Below, piece by piece: positions 1-7,171 of a stretch of 24,710 nucleotides of DNA (position 1 is its first letter; each line of letters opens with the position of its first letter). The translations under genes and the position numbers were made by a program. The DNA comes from Bacteroidales bacterium GP3 (GTDB taxonomy: Bacteria; Bacteroidota; Bacteroidia; Bacteroidales; Muribaculaceae), in the NCBI GenBank assembly GCA_001701075.1, contig DAAK01000134.1, forward strand, positions 1 to 24,710, given 5' to 3'. The notes beneath the pieces are model-generated. The model was not told the origin of the DNA and did no database searches. It was given only the letters and a program-made list of their open reading frames with translations.

Positions 1-1202
1 GGGGAAAGTTCGCGGAGCCATTCAGTGATCTCGCCATATCTGTTTGCAAGGCTTCTGTAGACTACTCTTATATAGTCGGCAGGAGTCTCTGGTTTGGGTT
101 GCCCTGTCTTTTCGCAATATTCATCTATTGCCTTTGTCATGCTGACAGGATTTGCAAATGAAGGGTCGTCGGGATTCACGATACTCGGGCAGTCGCTTTC
201 AAGATAAAGAGCAGCCAGTTGGGAAATATCTGAAGGAACATCCTTGAATTCCTCGCGACAGCGTTCGAAGAGCCAGAGCCCGGTGATATTCTTCAGGACA
301 CGGATAGTGCCATCGACACCACCTTCGTTGGTGAAATTATATTCGAGACTCTTATCGGTGATGATCGGGCCTTCGTTTTCGATACCGAGCAGCGACCAAG
401 TTCCGCAGCTGAGGTATGCATAGTCCTTGTCGGGGGTAGGGACCGCAGCAACAGCAGAGGCAGTGTCATGGCCGGCAACCGCAACAACTGGAACTTCACC
501 GAGACCAGTCAGTTCTGCGAGTCGTGGTATCAGAGTGCCAATTACCTCACCCGGTTCGATCATTGGGCCGAACTTGTCGCGGGAAAGACCAACTTTAGCG
601 AGTAGAACGTCGTCGAGTTCACCTGTGTTGGGATTTAGAATCTGAGAAGTAGAAGCCACAGTGCGTTCTGTCACAGCCTTACCCGTCAGCATATAAGAGA
701 GAGCATCGGGGATGAAGAGGATTTTATCTGCATTGTCGAGCACCTCCGGATTGTTGCGGCGGATTGTGTCGAGCTGGAATAGAGTATTGAAATCCATGAA
801 CTGTATTCCTGTACGTGCATATACTTCCTCTTTCGGCATTTCCTTGCAGAAACGTTCTACGGCACCAACGGTATGAGTGTCGCGATAGCAATAAGGAAGG
901 CTTGCAATGCTTCCATCTTTGAGGAAATAAGCTACATCACAACCCCAAGTGTCGATGCCGATGCTTTTGAGGACCGGCTTTCCCGGCATTTCAGCAAGAA
1001 TATCAGAGCATTTTTTCATCGATTCGATGATATGCTGATATATAAGGGGGAGATTCCAATACTGATGGTTTCCGATAGGAAGCATCGGATAATGATAGCG
1101 GGCGATTTCCTGCATGTCGACTTTTTCGCCGTCGAAAGAAGCGAGGATAGTGCGTCCGGATGTTGCGCCGAGGTCAACGGCGAGATGATAAGACTTAGTC
1201 AT
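1..1202 (-). CDS. rhaB: Rhamnulokinase (partial, C-terminus beyond the left edge)
   Basis: This is a cytoplasmic FGGY-family sugar kinase that phosphorylates L-rhamnulose to L-rhamnulose 1-phosphate. I translated the reverse complement: 400 codons are open from the ATG at 1202-1200 to the window edge. Visible motifs are the N-terminal phosphate-binding VDLGATSGR (residues 9-17), IGIDTWGCD (81-89), TGIQFMDFNTLFQL (about 130-144), GHDTASA with the probable catalytic base Asp246, and the C-domain YLSCGTWSL (263-271). The IDTWG, GIQF...FNTL and HDTASA blocks match E. coli RhaB closely and argue against L-fuculokinase or xylulokinase. E. coli RhaB has 489 residues, so roughly 85-90 are missing here. 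Only 8 nt separate it from the rhaM stop, and AGGAA lies directly before the ATG, so it is co-transcribed with rhaM. Isomerase, aldolase and permease genes probably follow just outside the window (inference). Confidence 0.96.
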   Translation of the reverse strand, partial: MTKSYHLAVDLGATSGRTILASFDGEKVDMQEIARYHYPMLPIGNHQYWNLPLIYQHIIESMKKCSDILAEMPGKPVLKSIGIDTWGCDVAYFLKDGSIASLPYCYRDTHTVGAVERFCKEMPKEEVYARTGIQFMDFNTLFQLDTIRRNNPEVLDNADKILFIPDALSYMLTGKAVTERTVASTSQILNPNTGELDDVLLAKVGLSRDKFGPMIEPGEVIGTLIPRLAELTGLGEVPVVAVAGHDTASAVAAVPTPDKDYAYLSCGTWSLLGIENEGPIITDKSLEYNFTNEGGVDGTIRVLKNITGLWLFERCREEFKDVPSDISQLAALYLESDCPSIVNPDDPSFANPVSMTKAIDEYCEKTGQPKPETPADYIRVVYRSLANRYGEITEWLRELS

Positions 1203-1210
1203 TTCCTGTA

Positions 1211-1528
1211 TTAATCGAGATGGAACACTTCTTTGATGGGGATAGTGACGGGAGAGTTGTCAGGATTAACCTCCATAATGTCGGCCATATAATCCCACCA
1301 CTTGCGAGTGATTTCATCTGCAGCTTCGGCATCCTGAGAATTAGAGTCACCGATAACTTCTTGGTATCCAAAAAGGATGTTAGTGTCCTTATCCCAGTAA
1401 ATGGAATAGTTGCGCACTCCTGAGTCAGAAATTTGTTTTTTTAGTTCCGGCCAGAGCTGAGCGTGGCGTTTTTCATACTCGGCTTCAAAACCGGGCTTAA
1501 GAAACATTTTGAATGCGAATCTTTTCAT
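1211..1528 (-). CDS. rhaM: L-rhamnose mutarotase
   Basis: This small cytoplasmic enzyme interconverts the alpha and beta anomers of L-rhamnose, feeding rhamnose isomerase. I chose the internal ATG at 1528, which gives 105 residues beginning MKRFAFKMFLKPG; the family is usually about 104 residues long. A longer in-frame start at 1618 would add 30 residues not found in the family and would lie inside the promoter region. Family marks are the N-terminal beta strand followed by EYEKRHAQLWPEL, the central YSIYWD and LFGYQE segments, and the C-terminal KWWDYMADIM with a final EVFHLD. The gene sits 8 nt upstream of rhaB. A Bacteroidetes-type promoter is found about 90 nt upstream, downstream of the GH95 stop, so the rha pair can be expressed independently of GH95. 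Confidence 0.95.
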   Translation of the reverse strand: MKRFAFKMFLKPGFEAEYEKRHAQLWPELKKQISDSGVRNYSIYWDKDTNILFGYQEVIGDSNSQDAEAADEITRKWWDYMADIMEVNPDNSPVTIPIKEVFHLD

Positions 1529-1569
1529 GGTGTCGCTGATGAGTTGTTCGTTAGTTATTGGATAGTTTG

Positions 1570-1614
1570 AAGAGAAGTGTAGGGGACTATAAAAGTCAAC
1601 CGCACACTTCTCTT
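1570..1614. promoter_or_regulatory. Inverted repeat at the rhaM transcription start
   Basis: AAGAGAAGTGT (1570-1580) is repeated exactly in inverted orientation at 1604-1614, with 23 nt between. The distal arm abuts the -7 box and includes the predicted start site; the other arm is in the leader. It could be an operator pair or, if transcription starts slightly earlier than predicted, a leader stem-loop. Confidence 0.4.
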
Positions 1615-1615
1615 G

Positions 1616-1647
1616 CAAAGTTAATAAAATTTATTGAGAAATTTCAA
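1616..1647 (-). promoter_or_regulatory. Bacteroidetes-type promoter of rhaM-rhaB
   Basis: On the minus strand a perfect -7 box TAACTTTG (1623 to 1616) follows a -33 TTG (1647 to 1645) after 21 nt. The predicted transcript starts near 1609-1611 and has a leader of about 80 nt before rhaM. The box lies downstream of the GH95 stop at 1678, which implies that the rhamnose genes have their own promoter. Confidence 0.65.
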
Positions 1648-1656
1648 TAAATATTA
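1625..1656. promoter_or_regulatory. AT-rich inverted repeat across the rhaM promoter (operator candidate)
   Basis: ATTTATTGA (1629-1637) and its exact complement TCAATAAAT (1644-1652) are separated by 6 nt. The arms extend to about 13 bp with one mismatch. The dyad covers the -33 box and part of the -33/-7 spacer, where a repressor or activator would act. No regulator gene lies in the window. A terminator of GH95 is less likely because the stem is almost entirely A-T. Confidence 0.45.
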
Positions 1657-1677
1657 ATTTTTTTATGTTTTGGGGTC

Positions 1678-4086
1678 TTAAAATTCTAAGATTTGTGTTT
1701 TTCCGCTGGTCAATTTTACTGGAATTGAGTTTCCATTGGCATATATTGTGATGTTGGCATCGGAGATAGGCGTGATCGTAAGAGCGGTCGCTTTCCCCCC
1801 TTTCCAGTCTAAGTCTACAGTAGCTCCTGTGCGTGTGCGAAGACCTGAAACTGACCCATCTTTCCACTGAGCCGGTAGAGCTGGAAGAATGATGATGGCT
1901 TCAGGGGTAGACTGAACGAGCATCTCAGCTACACCGGCAGTACCACCGAAGTTGCCGTCGATTTGGAAAGGAGCGTGAGCGTCGAGAAGATTAGGATATG
2001 TCCCTCCGCCATAGCGTTTGTCGGGGCCATTATAATTATCAGGGCTGACATATTTCAGCAGACGGCGATACATGGAGTAAGCTTTGTCGGCATCAGCGAG
2101 ACGGGCAAGGAGATTGACGCGCCATCCGGTGCTCCAGCCAGTAGTGTTGTCTCCTTTTATCTCGAGAGTCTTGGCGGCAGCCTTGGCGAGTTCAGGAGTT
2201 TCGGCAATGGAGATGTGATGACCAGGATAAAGGCCATATAGATGTGATTGGTGGCGGTGCTGAGGATCCTGTTCCTTAAAGTCTTCAGCCCATTCTTGAA
2301 GTTGTCCGGCTTTGCCGATACGGTAGGGAGCGAGCTTTGCCAAAGCTGCGTCTATTTCTTTTATAAGCTCACTATCGGTATTGAGCGCCAATGCAGCGTC
2401 GCGGGTGTCGGCAAGACATTGACGAATCATGGCAATGTCGGCGTAACCACCGGCAGATGTTGCCGCTGGTTTTCCGTCGGGAGCAATGAAGTTATTTTCA
2501 GGAGAAGTGGAAGGGGATGTGATAAGGTTACCATCCTTATCCTCAATCATCCAGCCGAGGCAAAATTCGGCAGCCCCTTTAAGAGTGGGATAATACTCAG
2601 CGAGGAAATCCAAGTCACGGGTGAAAAGATAATGCTCCCATATGTGGGAAGCAATCCATGCTCCACCCATATTCCAGTTAGCCCATTGAGGATCGCCGGA
2701 ATTAAGGCCCACTGGGTTTGTGATGGCCCATATGTCGGAATTGTGTCCGAGACACCATCCGCGGTCGACTCCATAATATTCACGGGCAGTATCCTTTCCA
2801 GTGATTGGAAGCTGCTTGATGAAAGATAGAAGAGGCATATGAAGTTCACTGAGATTTGTCACTTCAGCTGGCCAATAGTTTTCTTCTACATTAATATTTG
2901 TGGTATAATTTGAGCTCCATGGCGGAAGAAGGTACTCATTCCAGAGTCCCTGGAGGTTTGCCGGAACGCGTGGAGTGCGGGAGCAACTGATGAGAAGATA
3001 GCGACCATAGTCGAAGTAGAGTTCCTCAAGATCCGGATCATATGCGTTATTGTCGGTATAGTTCTTAAGGCGTATATCAGTAGGCATCTCGTTGAGAACA
3101 GCGTCAGACTCACCAAGATCCAAGTTTACACGTGAGAAAAGATTTGAGTAGTCAGAGATATGGCGTTTAAGAAGCTCATTGAAAGATTTTTTTTCAGCTT
3201 TGTCTGCCTTTCGCGAGGCTATAGCACGGAAATCAGAGCCCTGTGTAGCCGGATTTTTATCAGCACCGTTGAAATTGGTGGCGATAGCTACTATGATAAG
3301 GGTTTCTGTGGCATTTTTTACCGACAAAGAGCCATCGTTGCCAGATTTTATTGTTGCGCCGGGTGCTATAGCACGTATATCAGTGCGAAAGCGAATACCA
3401 CGGTGATCGTCATAAAGGAATTTCTCATCAGCAGGCATATCTACATAGCTTGGGAGGGATGAGTAGGAGGCACTTCCTTCTGCTATTATTGAGTTGTCGG
3501 CAGAACTTACCTTATAATTCTTGATAGGGGAGTCAAAAGAGAGAGTGAAATCAATCGGTCGCTTGGCAGAGATTCTGATGGCTAATATGCTGTCGGGTGC
3601 AGAGGCAATATATTCGGTAGTAATCTCGTTTTCGCCTTTTGAATAAGCTACCTTTGCAGTAGCGTCGGCTAAATTGAGTTTTCTGGTATAATTTGAGGCT
3701 TGTGTTTTGTCGGCAAAGTCGATGAAGAGGTTGCCGATAGGTTGATAGTTGTTGGTATAATGTCCCTGGACTTTTTTCTGGAGTTCTTGGGCAAGCTGGT
3801 AATCTCCAGCATCGAGAGCGGCGCGGATTTCCGGGATGGCTTTGTATGCGCCGGGTGTATAGACTGTGGAGTCGGGCTCACCGCTCCAGAAAGTAATATC
3901 GTTGATGGAGATTCTTTCTTTCGAAGGGTTGCCGTAGATGATGCCACCTTGTGTGCCGTTGCCAATAACGAAAGTTTCCTCAAAGAAATCGGCGGGACGG
4001 TCGAAATATATGATAGGGTTAGCAGCTGAAGCTGACAGGCTTGAGAGAGCAAGGGAGACGGCGGCTAATTTTTTGTATAATTTCAT
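1678..4086 (-). CDS. GH95 family alpha-L-fucosidase / alpha-L-galactosidase
   Basis: This exported glycoside hydrolase of family GH95 removes terminal alpha-linked L-fucose (some members L-galactose) from glycans by inversion. The 802 residues match the usual length. An N-terminal signal peptide (about residues 1-22, ending SASAA) has no lipobox cysteine, so a periplasmic location is likely. The N-domain starts IYFDRPADFFEETFVIGNG. The catalytic (alpha/alpha)6 barrel shows NLQGLWNE (377-384), TTNINVEENYWPAE with Asn397 and Asn399, SPSTSPENNF with Glu530 (general acid by family analogy), and APFQIDGNFGG with Asp710. The Asn/Asp pair replaces a normal carboxylate base in this family, so the active site looks complete. 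Substrate choice between fucose and galactose cannot be read from sequence alone. No susC/susD pair is adjacent. It lies downstream of the Nudix gene, behind a 160-bp inverted-repeat element. Confidence 0.95.
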   Translation of the reverse strand: MKLYKKLAAVSLALSSLSASAANPIIYFDRPADFFEETFVIGNGTQGGIIYGNPSKERISINDITFWSGEPDSTVYTPGAYKAIPEIRAALDAGDYQLAQELQKKVQGHYTNNYQPIGNLFIDFADKTQASNYTRKLNLADATAKVAYSKGENEITTEYIASAPDSILAIRISAKRPIDFTLSFDSPIKNYKVSSADNSIIAEGSASYSSLPSYVDMPADEKFLYDDHRGIRFRTDIRAIAPGATIKSGNDGSLSVKNATETLIIVAIATNFNGADKNPATQGSDFRAIASRKADKAEKKSFNELLKRHISDYSNLFSRVNLDLGESDAVLNEMPTDIRLKNYTDNNAYDPDLEELYFDYGRYLLISCSRTPRVPANLQGLWNEYLLPPWSSNYTTNINVEENYWPAEVTNLSELHMPLLSFIKQLPITGKDTAREYYGVDRGWCLGHNSDIWAITNPVGLNSGDPQWANWNMGGAWIASHIWEHYLFTRDLDFLAEYYPTLKGAAEFCLGWMIEDKDGNLITSPSTSPENNFIAPDGKPAATSAGGYADIAMIRQCLADTRDAALALNTDSELIKEIDAALAKLAPYRIGKAGQLQEWAEDFKEQDPQHRHQSHLYGLYPGHHISIAETPELAKAAAKTLEIKGDNTTGWSTGWRVNLLARLADADKAYSMYRRLLKYVSPDNYNGPDKRYGGGTYPNLLDAHAPFQIDGNFGGTAGVAEMLVQSTPEAIIILPALPAQWKDGSVSGLRTRTGATVDLDWKGGKATALTITPISDANITIYANGNSIPVKLTSGKTQILEF

Positions 4087-4110
4087 GTTCTCGGGTTAAT
4101 TTATCTGTAA

Positions 4111-4271
4111 TTTAAGTTTCGCAAGCTCAACTTAAGGGTTATGGGGTTATAGGGTTATGGGGTTAAATTAGACAGAGTAAAAGATTATTCAGAATAAAAA
4201 TTTCATTCTTTTCTTATAAACCTATAACCTTATAACCCTATAAACTTCAACTTTCGCTTGCGAAAGTTGAA
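4111..4271. repeat. Composite inverted-repeat element (MITE-like) between Nudix and GH95 genes
   Basis: The two ends are imperfect inverted copies of about 50 bp. The left end holds a palindrome (TTAAGTT at 4112-4118, AACTTAA at 4129-4135) followed by a degenerate GGGTTAT/GGGGTTAT array to about 4165. The right end holds the complementary ATAACCC-type array (about 4218-4243) followed by a perfect palindrome with arms TTCAACTTTCGC (4246-4257) and its complement (4260-4271). TTATAGGGTTAT at 4147-4158 is repeated exactly inverted at 4232-4243. The AT-rich core has no ORF. I could not identify a clear target duplication. In RNA the whole block would fold into one long hairpin. Confidence 0.7.
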
Positions 4272-4771
4272 TCTTTAATATTTAAAAATGAAAGTTCATG
4301 TCTCAAATTAGGAGTCAATTCCGAAACATTGGCGGCTAATTCTTCAGCTGTCCACCAGCGACCACCATCAAGCTCGTCACTGGGATGCACATCAGTCGGA
4401 TTTATCACGGTCTTAAAGCTATTTACAAGCTCCTTTTCTCTATCCGACTCAAACACATATCCCTTAACAAACTCAGGAACGAAGTCAGTCAAACCTAATT
4501 CCTCCTGAGCCTCGCGTCTGAGTGCATCTCTGACGCACTCACCAAAATCGACATGACCTCCCACTGCTGTGTCCCACTTATCAGGCTGAATGTCTTTCCA
4601 CTTGGGACGATGCTGAAGGAAAAGTCTTCCCTCAGAATCAAATACATGTAGGTGAACGACAGGGTGAAGCAACTTGCTGCCTCCATGACATTCTCCTCTT
4701 GTTGCCTTCCCTATTACATTGCCTGCTTCATCCACAACGGGGAAGATTTCCTCACTGTTATCCTTATTCAT
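4247..4771 (-). CDS. Nudix hydrolase (YfcD / IPP-isomerase-like)
   Basis: This is a cytoplasmic Nudix-fold enzyme that probably hydrolyses a nucleoside diphosphate derivative; the substrate is unknown. With the start at 4771 it has 174 residues. The Nudix box is complete: Gly72, Glu78, Arg86-Glu87, Glu90-Glu91 and Gly93 fit G-x5-E-x7-R-E-x2-E-E-x-G. The N-terminal part (IFPVVDEAGNVIGKATRGEC, then LHPVVHLHVFD) resembles E. coli YfcD and IPP-isomerase-like Nudix proteins, but this is not enough to call isopentenyl-diphosphate isomerase. A longer start at 4810 would overlap the upstream SGNH gene by 23 nt and adds sequence unlike the family, so I prefer 4771, which leaves 16 nt between the genes. 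The last seven residues (STFASES) and the stop codon lie in the palindrome of the adjacent repeat element, so the native C-terminus may have been altered. Confidence 0.88.
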   Translation of the reverse strand: MNKDNSEEIFPVVDEAGNVIGKATRGECHGGSKLLHPVVHLHVFDSEGRLFLQHRPKWKDIQPDKWDTAVGGHVDFGECVRDALRREAQEELGLTDFVPEFVKGYVFESDREKELVNSFKTVINPTDVHPSDELDGGRWWTAEELAANVSELTPNLRHELSFLNIKDSTFASES

Positions 4772-4787
4772 CCTGGATTGATGATAG

Positions 4788-5960
4788 TTATTTAAACGTT
4801 TCTGCGGCAAATTTTCCCATCACTTCATAACCAGAGGGATTCAGATGCAACCAGTCGTCGGAATATTCCTGACGCAATGCTGATGGATTCTCGGGGTCTC
4901 TTACGGCAGCATCGAAGTCAATCACGCCGTCTACATCCTTATTCGCGCGTATCCAGTCGTTGAGTGTCAAACGAGCAGCCTCACTGAAATGATCTTCATA
5001 GAAACTGTTTTTATAGGGTGTGATTGTGGCAAGATAAACTTTCTTTCCAGCTTCCTTACTCTTTTTGATAAAGCCATTGTAGGCATCAATGATGTTTTTG
5101 ACAATTTCTTGATGGTTAGGACGTTTCCCTCCTATATCGTTGACTCCCTCAAAAATCACTACAGATGTCACTCCTGACTGACCGAGCACATCCCGGTCGA
5201 AGCGTACAACTGCCGGTTCGCTGAGACCACCATTCACCACAGCATTGCCTCCAATCCCAAGATTGAGCACAGCGACTTTTCCATCAAGAGCCTTAGCAAG
5301 AAAATCCGGCCATCGGTTTTGCATATTTGTAGTGCTCCCTCGGCCGTCGGTGATAGAGTTTCCTATGATTGCTATACATTCTGTTGGTTGCTCAGTAAGC
5401 ACATCTATGCAGGAGATATTATACCAATGGTCTAATTTCTCAGCATCTACAAATTTCGTTTTGGGTTTAGCTTCCCCATTGATAATATATGAAGTGGTTC
5501 GTGAGCCCCTATGCGACGAAGCATTTACAGGAGTATTCTCACCGTAATTCACTGTAATTGCCAATCTCTGCAATGGCTGCAAATTATAACTGAGTTCATC
5601 GCAATAGACTGATTCCCCGGCAGGAATGGTCACTGACTTCTTGCCATTAAACGTGAGATACTTCGCGGATTTCACATCAATGTCGCAAGAATCAGCCGCA
5701 TTGGCAATAAACACTGACTTTATCTCTACCGGCTCCTTGCTATGTATGTTGCTGAGCTGCATTCTCATCTTTTCGCCAGGAATGGACACCTGCACTATCT
5801 CGCGAAGAGCGCGTCCCGACAGACTTGATTTGGGCATATCGCCAGGTCCTGTAAACTCAACGGCCGTAGCCCACGTTCCAGTCCATGATTTTTCCGCATT
5901 CTGGGCCATACCACTAAAGAAGCACCCCATAGCTATCAAAGATAATACTAACTTTTTCAT
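4788..5960 (-). CDS. Secreted SGNH/GDSL-family esterase
   Basis: This 390-residue exported esterase probably removes acetyl or other acyl groups from a glycan. A signal peptide spans about residues 1-19 (MKKLVLSLIAMGCFFSGMAQ). An N-terminal beta-sandwich-like region precedes the hydrolase domain. SGNH blocks are visible: GNSITDG (200-206, nucleophile Ser202), GIGGN (235-239), GVND with Asn274, and DWLH with Asp369 and His372. Block I reads GNS where the textbook form is GDS; the nucleophile and Asp-His pair are intact. It is the first gene of a minus-strand unit with a Nudix gene 16 nt downstream. Together with GH95 and the rhamnose genes it suggests deacylation of a plant or mucin glycan, for example pectin (inference). 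A strong promoter lies about 50 nt upstream, with a palindromic repeat in the leader. Confidence 0.9.
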   Translation of the reverse strand: MKKLVLSLIAMGCFFSGMAQNAEKSWTGTWATAVEFTGPGDMPKSSLSGRALREIVQVSIPGEKMRMQLSNIHSKEPVEIKSVFIANAADSCDIDVKSAKYLTFNGKKSVTIPAGESVYCDELSYNLQPLQRLAITVNYGENTPVNASSHRGSRTTSYIINGEAKPKTKFVDAEKLDHWYNISCIDVLTEQPTECIAIIGNSITDGRGSTTNMQNRWPDFLAKALDGKVAVLNLGIGGNAVVNGGLSEPAVVRFDRDVLGQSGVTSVVIFEGVNDIGGKRPNHQEIVKNIIDAYNGFIKKSKEAGKKVYLATITPYKNSFYEDHFSEAARLTLNDWIRANKDVDGVIDFDAAVRDPENPSALRQEYSDDWLHLNPSGYEVMGKFAAETFK

Positions 5961-5969
5961 TTTATTGAT

Positions 5970-5993
5970 TTAAGTTTCGAAAGCGAAAGTTGA
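5970..5993. repeat. Solo palindromic repeat in the SGNH gene leader
   Basis: TTTAAGTTTCG followed by CGAAAGTTGAA forms an imperfect hairpin that matches the palindromes at 4112-4135 and 4246-4271. It lies between the predicted start of transcription (near 6002) and the SGNH start codon at 5960, so it is in the 5' leader. No GGGTTAT array accompanies it. Confidence 0.6.
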
Positions 5994-6008
5994 ATTGTTA
6001 ATCGTTCA

Positions 6009-6040
6009 CAAAATTAATAAATTCCCTTCAACATTCCAAA
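6009..6040 (-). promoter_or_regulatory. Promoter of the SGNH-Nudix unit
   Basis: The minus strand has a perfect Bacteroidetes promoter: -33 TTTG (6040 to 6037), 20 nt, -7 TAATTTTG (6016 to 6009). Transcription is predicted near 6002, giving a leader of about 40 nt. It is back-to-back with the acyltransferase promoter, with about 31 bp between the two -33 boxes. Confidence 0.75.
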
Positions 6041-6071
6041 TCCATATTCATATTCACCTCTGGCAACAACA

Positions 6072-6103
6072 TTTGCACTTTCCAAAAATATTGTCTAATT
6101 TTG
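6072..6103 (+). promoter_or_regulatory. Promoter of the acyltransferase-glycerate kinase pair
   Basis: TTTG (6072-6075), 20 nt, TAATTTTG (6096-6103) is a full consensus match. The -7 box ends only 7 nt before the ATG at 6111, so transcription would start at or next to that codon. Confidence 0.75.
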
Positions 6104-6110
6104 TATTCAA

Positions 6111-7160
6111 ATGGACAATGTTGCAGGAAGAAAACCGGGATCAATGTTCTATCCCAACATGAATCTACTCAGATATCTTCTGAGTTTGGGCATATTGATA
6201 AATCATTTCAATTTGCTCACATGTCATGATATACCATATTTTATCCCATACGACCGTATCGGTGGCTTTTTTGTATTAAGCGGTTTTCTGATGTATCACA
6301 GCTACACGAAAATCCAGAATGTGCCAAAGTTTATCAAACACAGAGCCCGCAGAATCCTTCCTACATATCTTTTCATCGTCCTTTTCTGCGCAATAGGAGG
6401 AGTGTTTATCACCAATCTATCCTTTGTCGGATACTTTACAGACATTAGTTTCTGGAAATATCTTGCGGCTAACTTAAGCTTCCTGAATTGGCTGGCACCC
6501 TCCTTGCCTGGTGTTTTCGAAGGTCCGGAATTTGTAAACGCAGCAGTAAACGGATCTCTTTGGACAATGAAAGTGGAATGGCTGCTCGATCTTTCTGTCC
6601 CGCTCTTCATTTGGATTATAGCAAAAACCAGATGGCGTAAGGAATATTTTGCTTTCGCAATAATTATAACTTCCATAATACTGCGATCAGTCTTTTATTA
6701 TTTTTACGTATCAACCGGTCATCAAATTTTTGAGATTCTATCTCGCCAAGCATTCTCCCAAATGGGTTTCTTTTATGCTGGGATGTTGATATATTTCTAT
6801 CGTGATGTGGTTGAAAGAAAATTGAAATACGTAGTATTAATAGGTTTAATACTCTATGTCTCTGAAGGATTTATTCCAATCATACGCCCCATTATAGGTC
6901 CATTTGCAGCAGCTATGCTTTTTCTTGGGATTTCCATGTGGCATCGTACGATAACAAAATTCATTCACGTCAACTGCATATCTTATAATATTTTCCTTGT
7001 TCATTATCCTATCATTCAAGTGTGCGTGATGTTTGGTCTTAGAAATCTCCCTGTCTGGCAATCTTTATCGGTCGTAGTAGCCATAACGGTCGTATTCGCA
7101 TATCTCACAAACCGCTTTATTGACCGCCCTTTCAACAGAAGAACACCGAAAAAGTCTTAA
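6111..7160 (+). CDS. Acyltransferase 3 family integral membrane protein
   Basis: This inner-membrane acyltransferase of the OafA/YrhL type probably transfers acetyl or another acyl group to an envelope or exported glycan; the acceptor is unknown. Its 349 residues contain about ten hydrophobic segments. Family marks are NLLRYLLSLGILINHF with His32 in the first segment, FFVLSGFL (53-60), HRARRILPTY with Arg80-Arg81 (77-86), and the C-terminal LVHYPIIQ and FIDRPF ending typical of the family. The start is uncertain. The ATG at 6111 is almost at the predicted transcription start, so it would give a leaderless message. The ATG at 6144 (MFYPNMNLL) would leave a 33-nt leader with AGGAAG upstream and keeps every motif. 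Glycerate kinase follows after 11 nt, suggesting co-transcription. Confidence 0.9.
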   Translation: MDNVAGRKPGSMFYPNMNLLRYLLSLGILINHFNLLTCHDIPYFIPYDRIGGFFVLSGFLMYHSYTKIQNVPKFIKHRARRILPTYLFIVLFCAIGGVFITNLSFVGYFTDISFWKYLAANLSFLNWLAPSLPGVFEGPEFVNAAVNGSLWTMKVEWLLDLSVPLFIWIIAKTRWRKEYFAFAIIITSIILRSVFYYFYVSTGHQIFEILSRQAFSQMGFFYAGMLIYFYRDVVERKLKYVVLIGLILYVSEGFIPIIRPIIGPFAAAMLFLGISMWHRTITKFIHVNCISYNIFLVHYPIIQVCVMFGLRNLPVWQSLSVVVAITVVFAYLTNRFIDRPFNRRTPKKS

Positions 7161-7171
7161 TTTTTTAGTAT

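Noticed and set aside
1..1202. L-fuculokinase instead of rhamnulokinase, given the neighbouring GH95
   Set aside because: The IDTWG, GIQF...FNTL and HDTASA blocks match RhaB, and the adjacent gene is a RhaM-type mutarotase.
1529..1618. Longer N-terminus of RhaM from the ATG at 1618
   Set aside because: It would start inside the -7 box, and the extra 30 residues do not belong to the family.
2248..2829. 193-codon open frame on the plus strand inside GH95
   Set aside because: It is antisense to a well-supported conserved gene and has no family resemblance or initiation signal.
4136..4165. Telomere-like GGGTTAT array
   Set aside because: It is short and degenerate and is mirrored at the other end of the element; it is better explained as part of an inverted-repeat unit.
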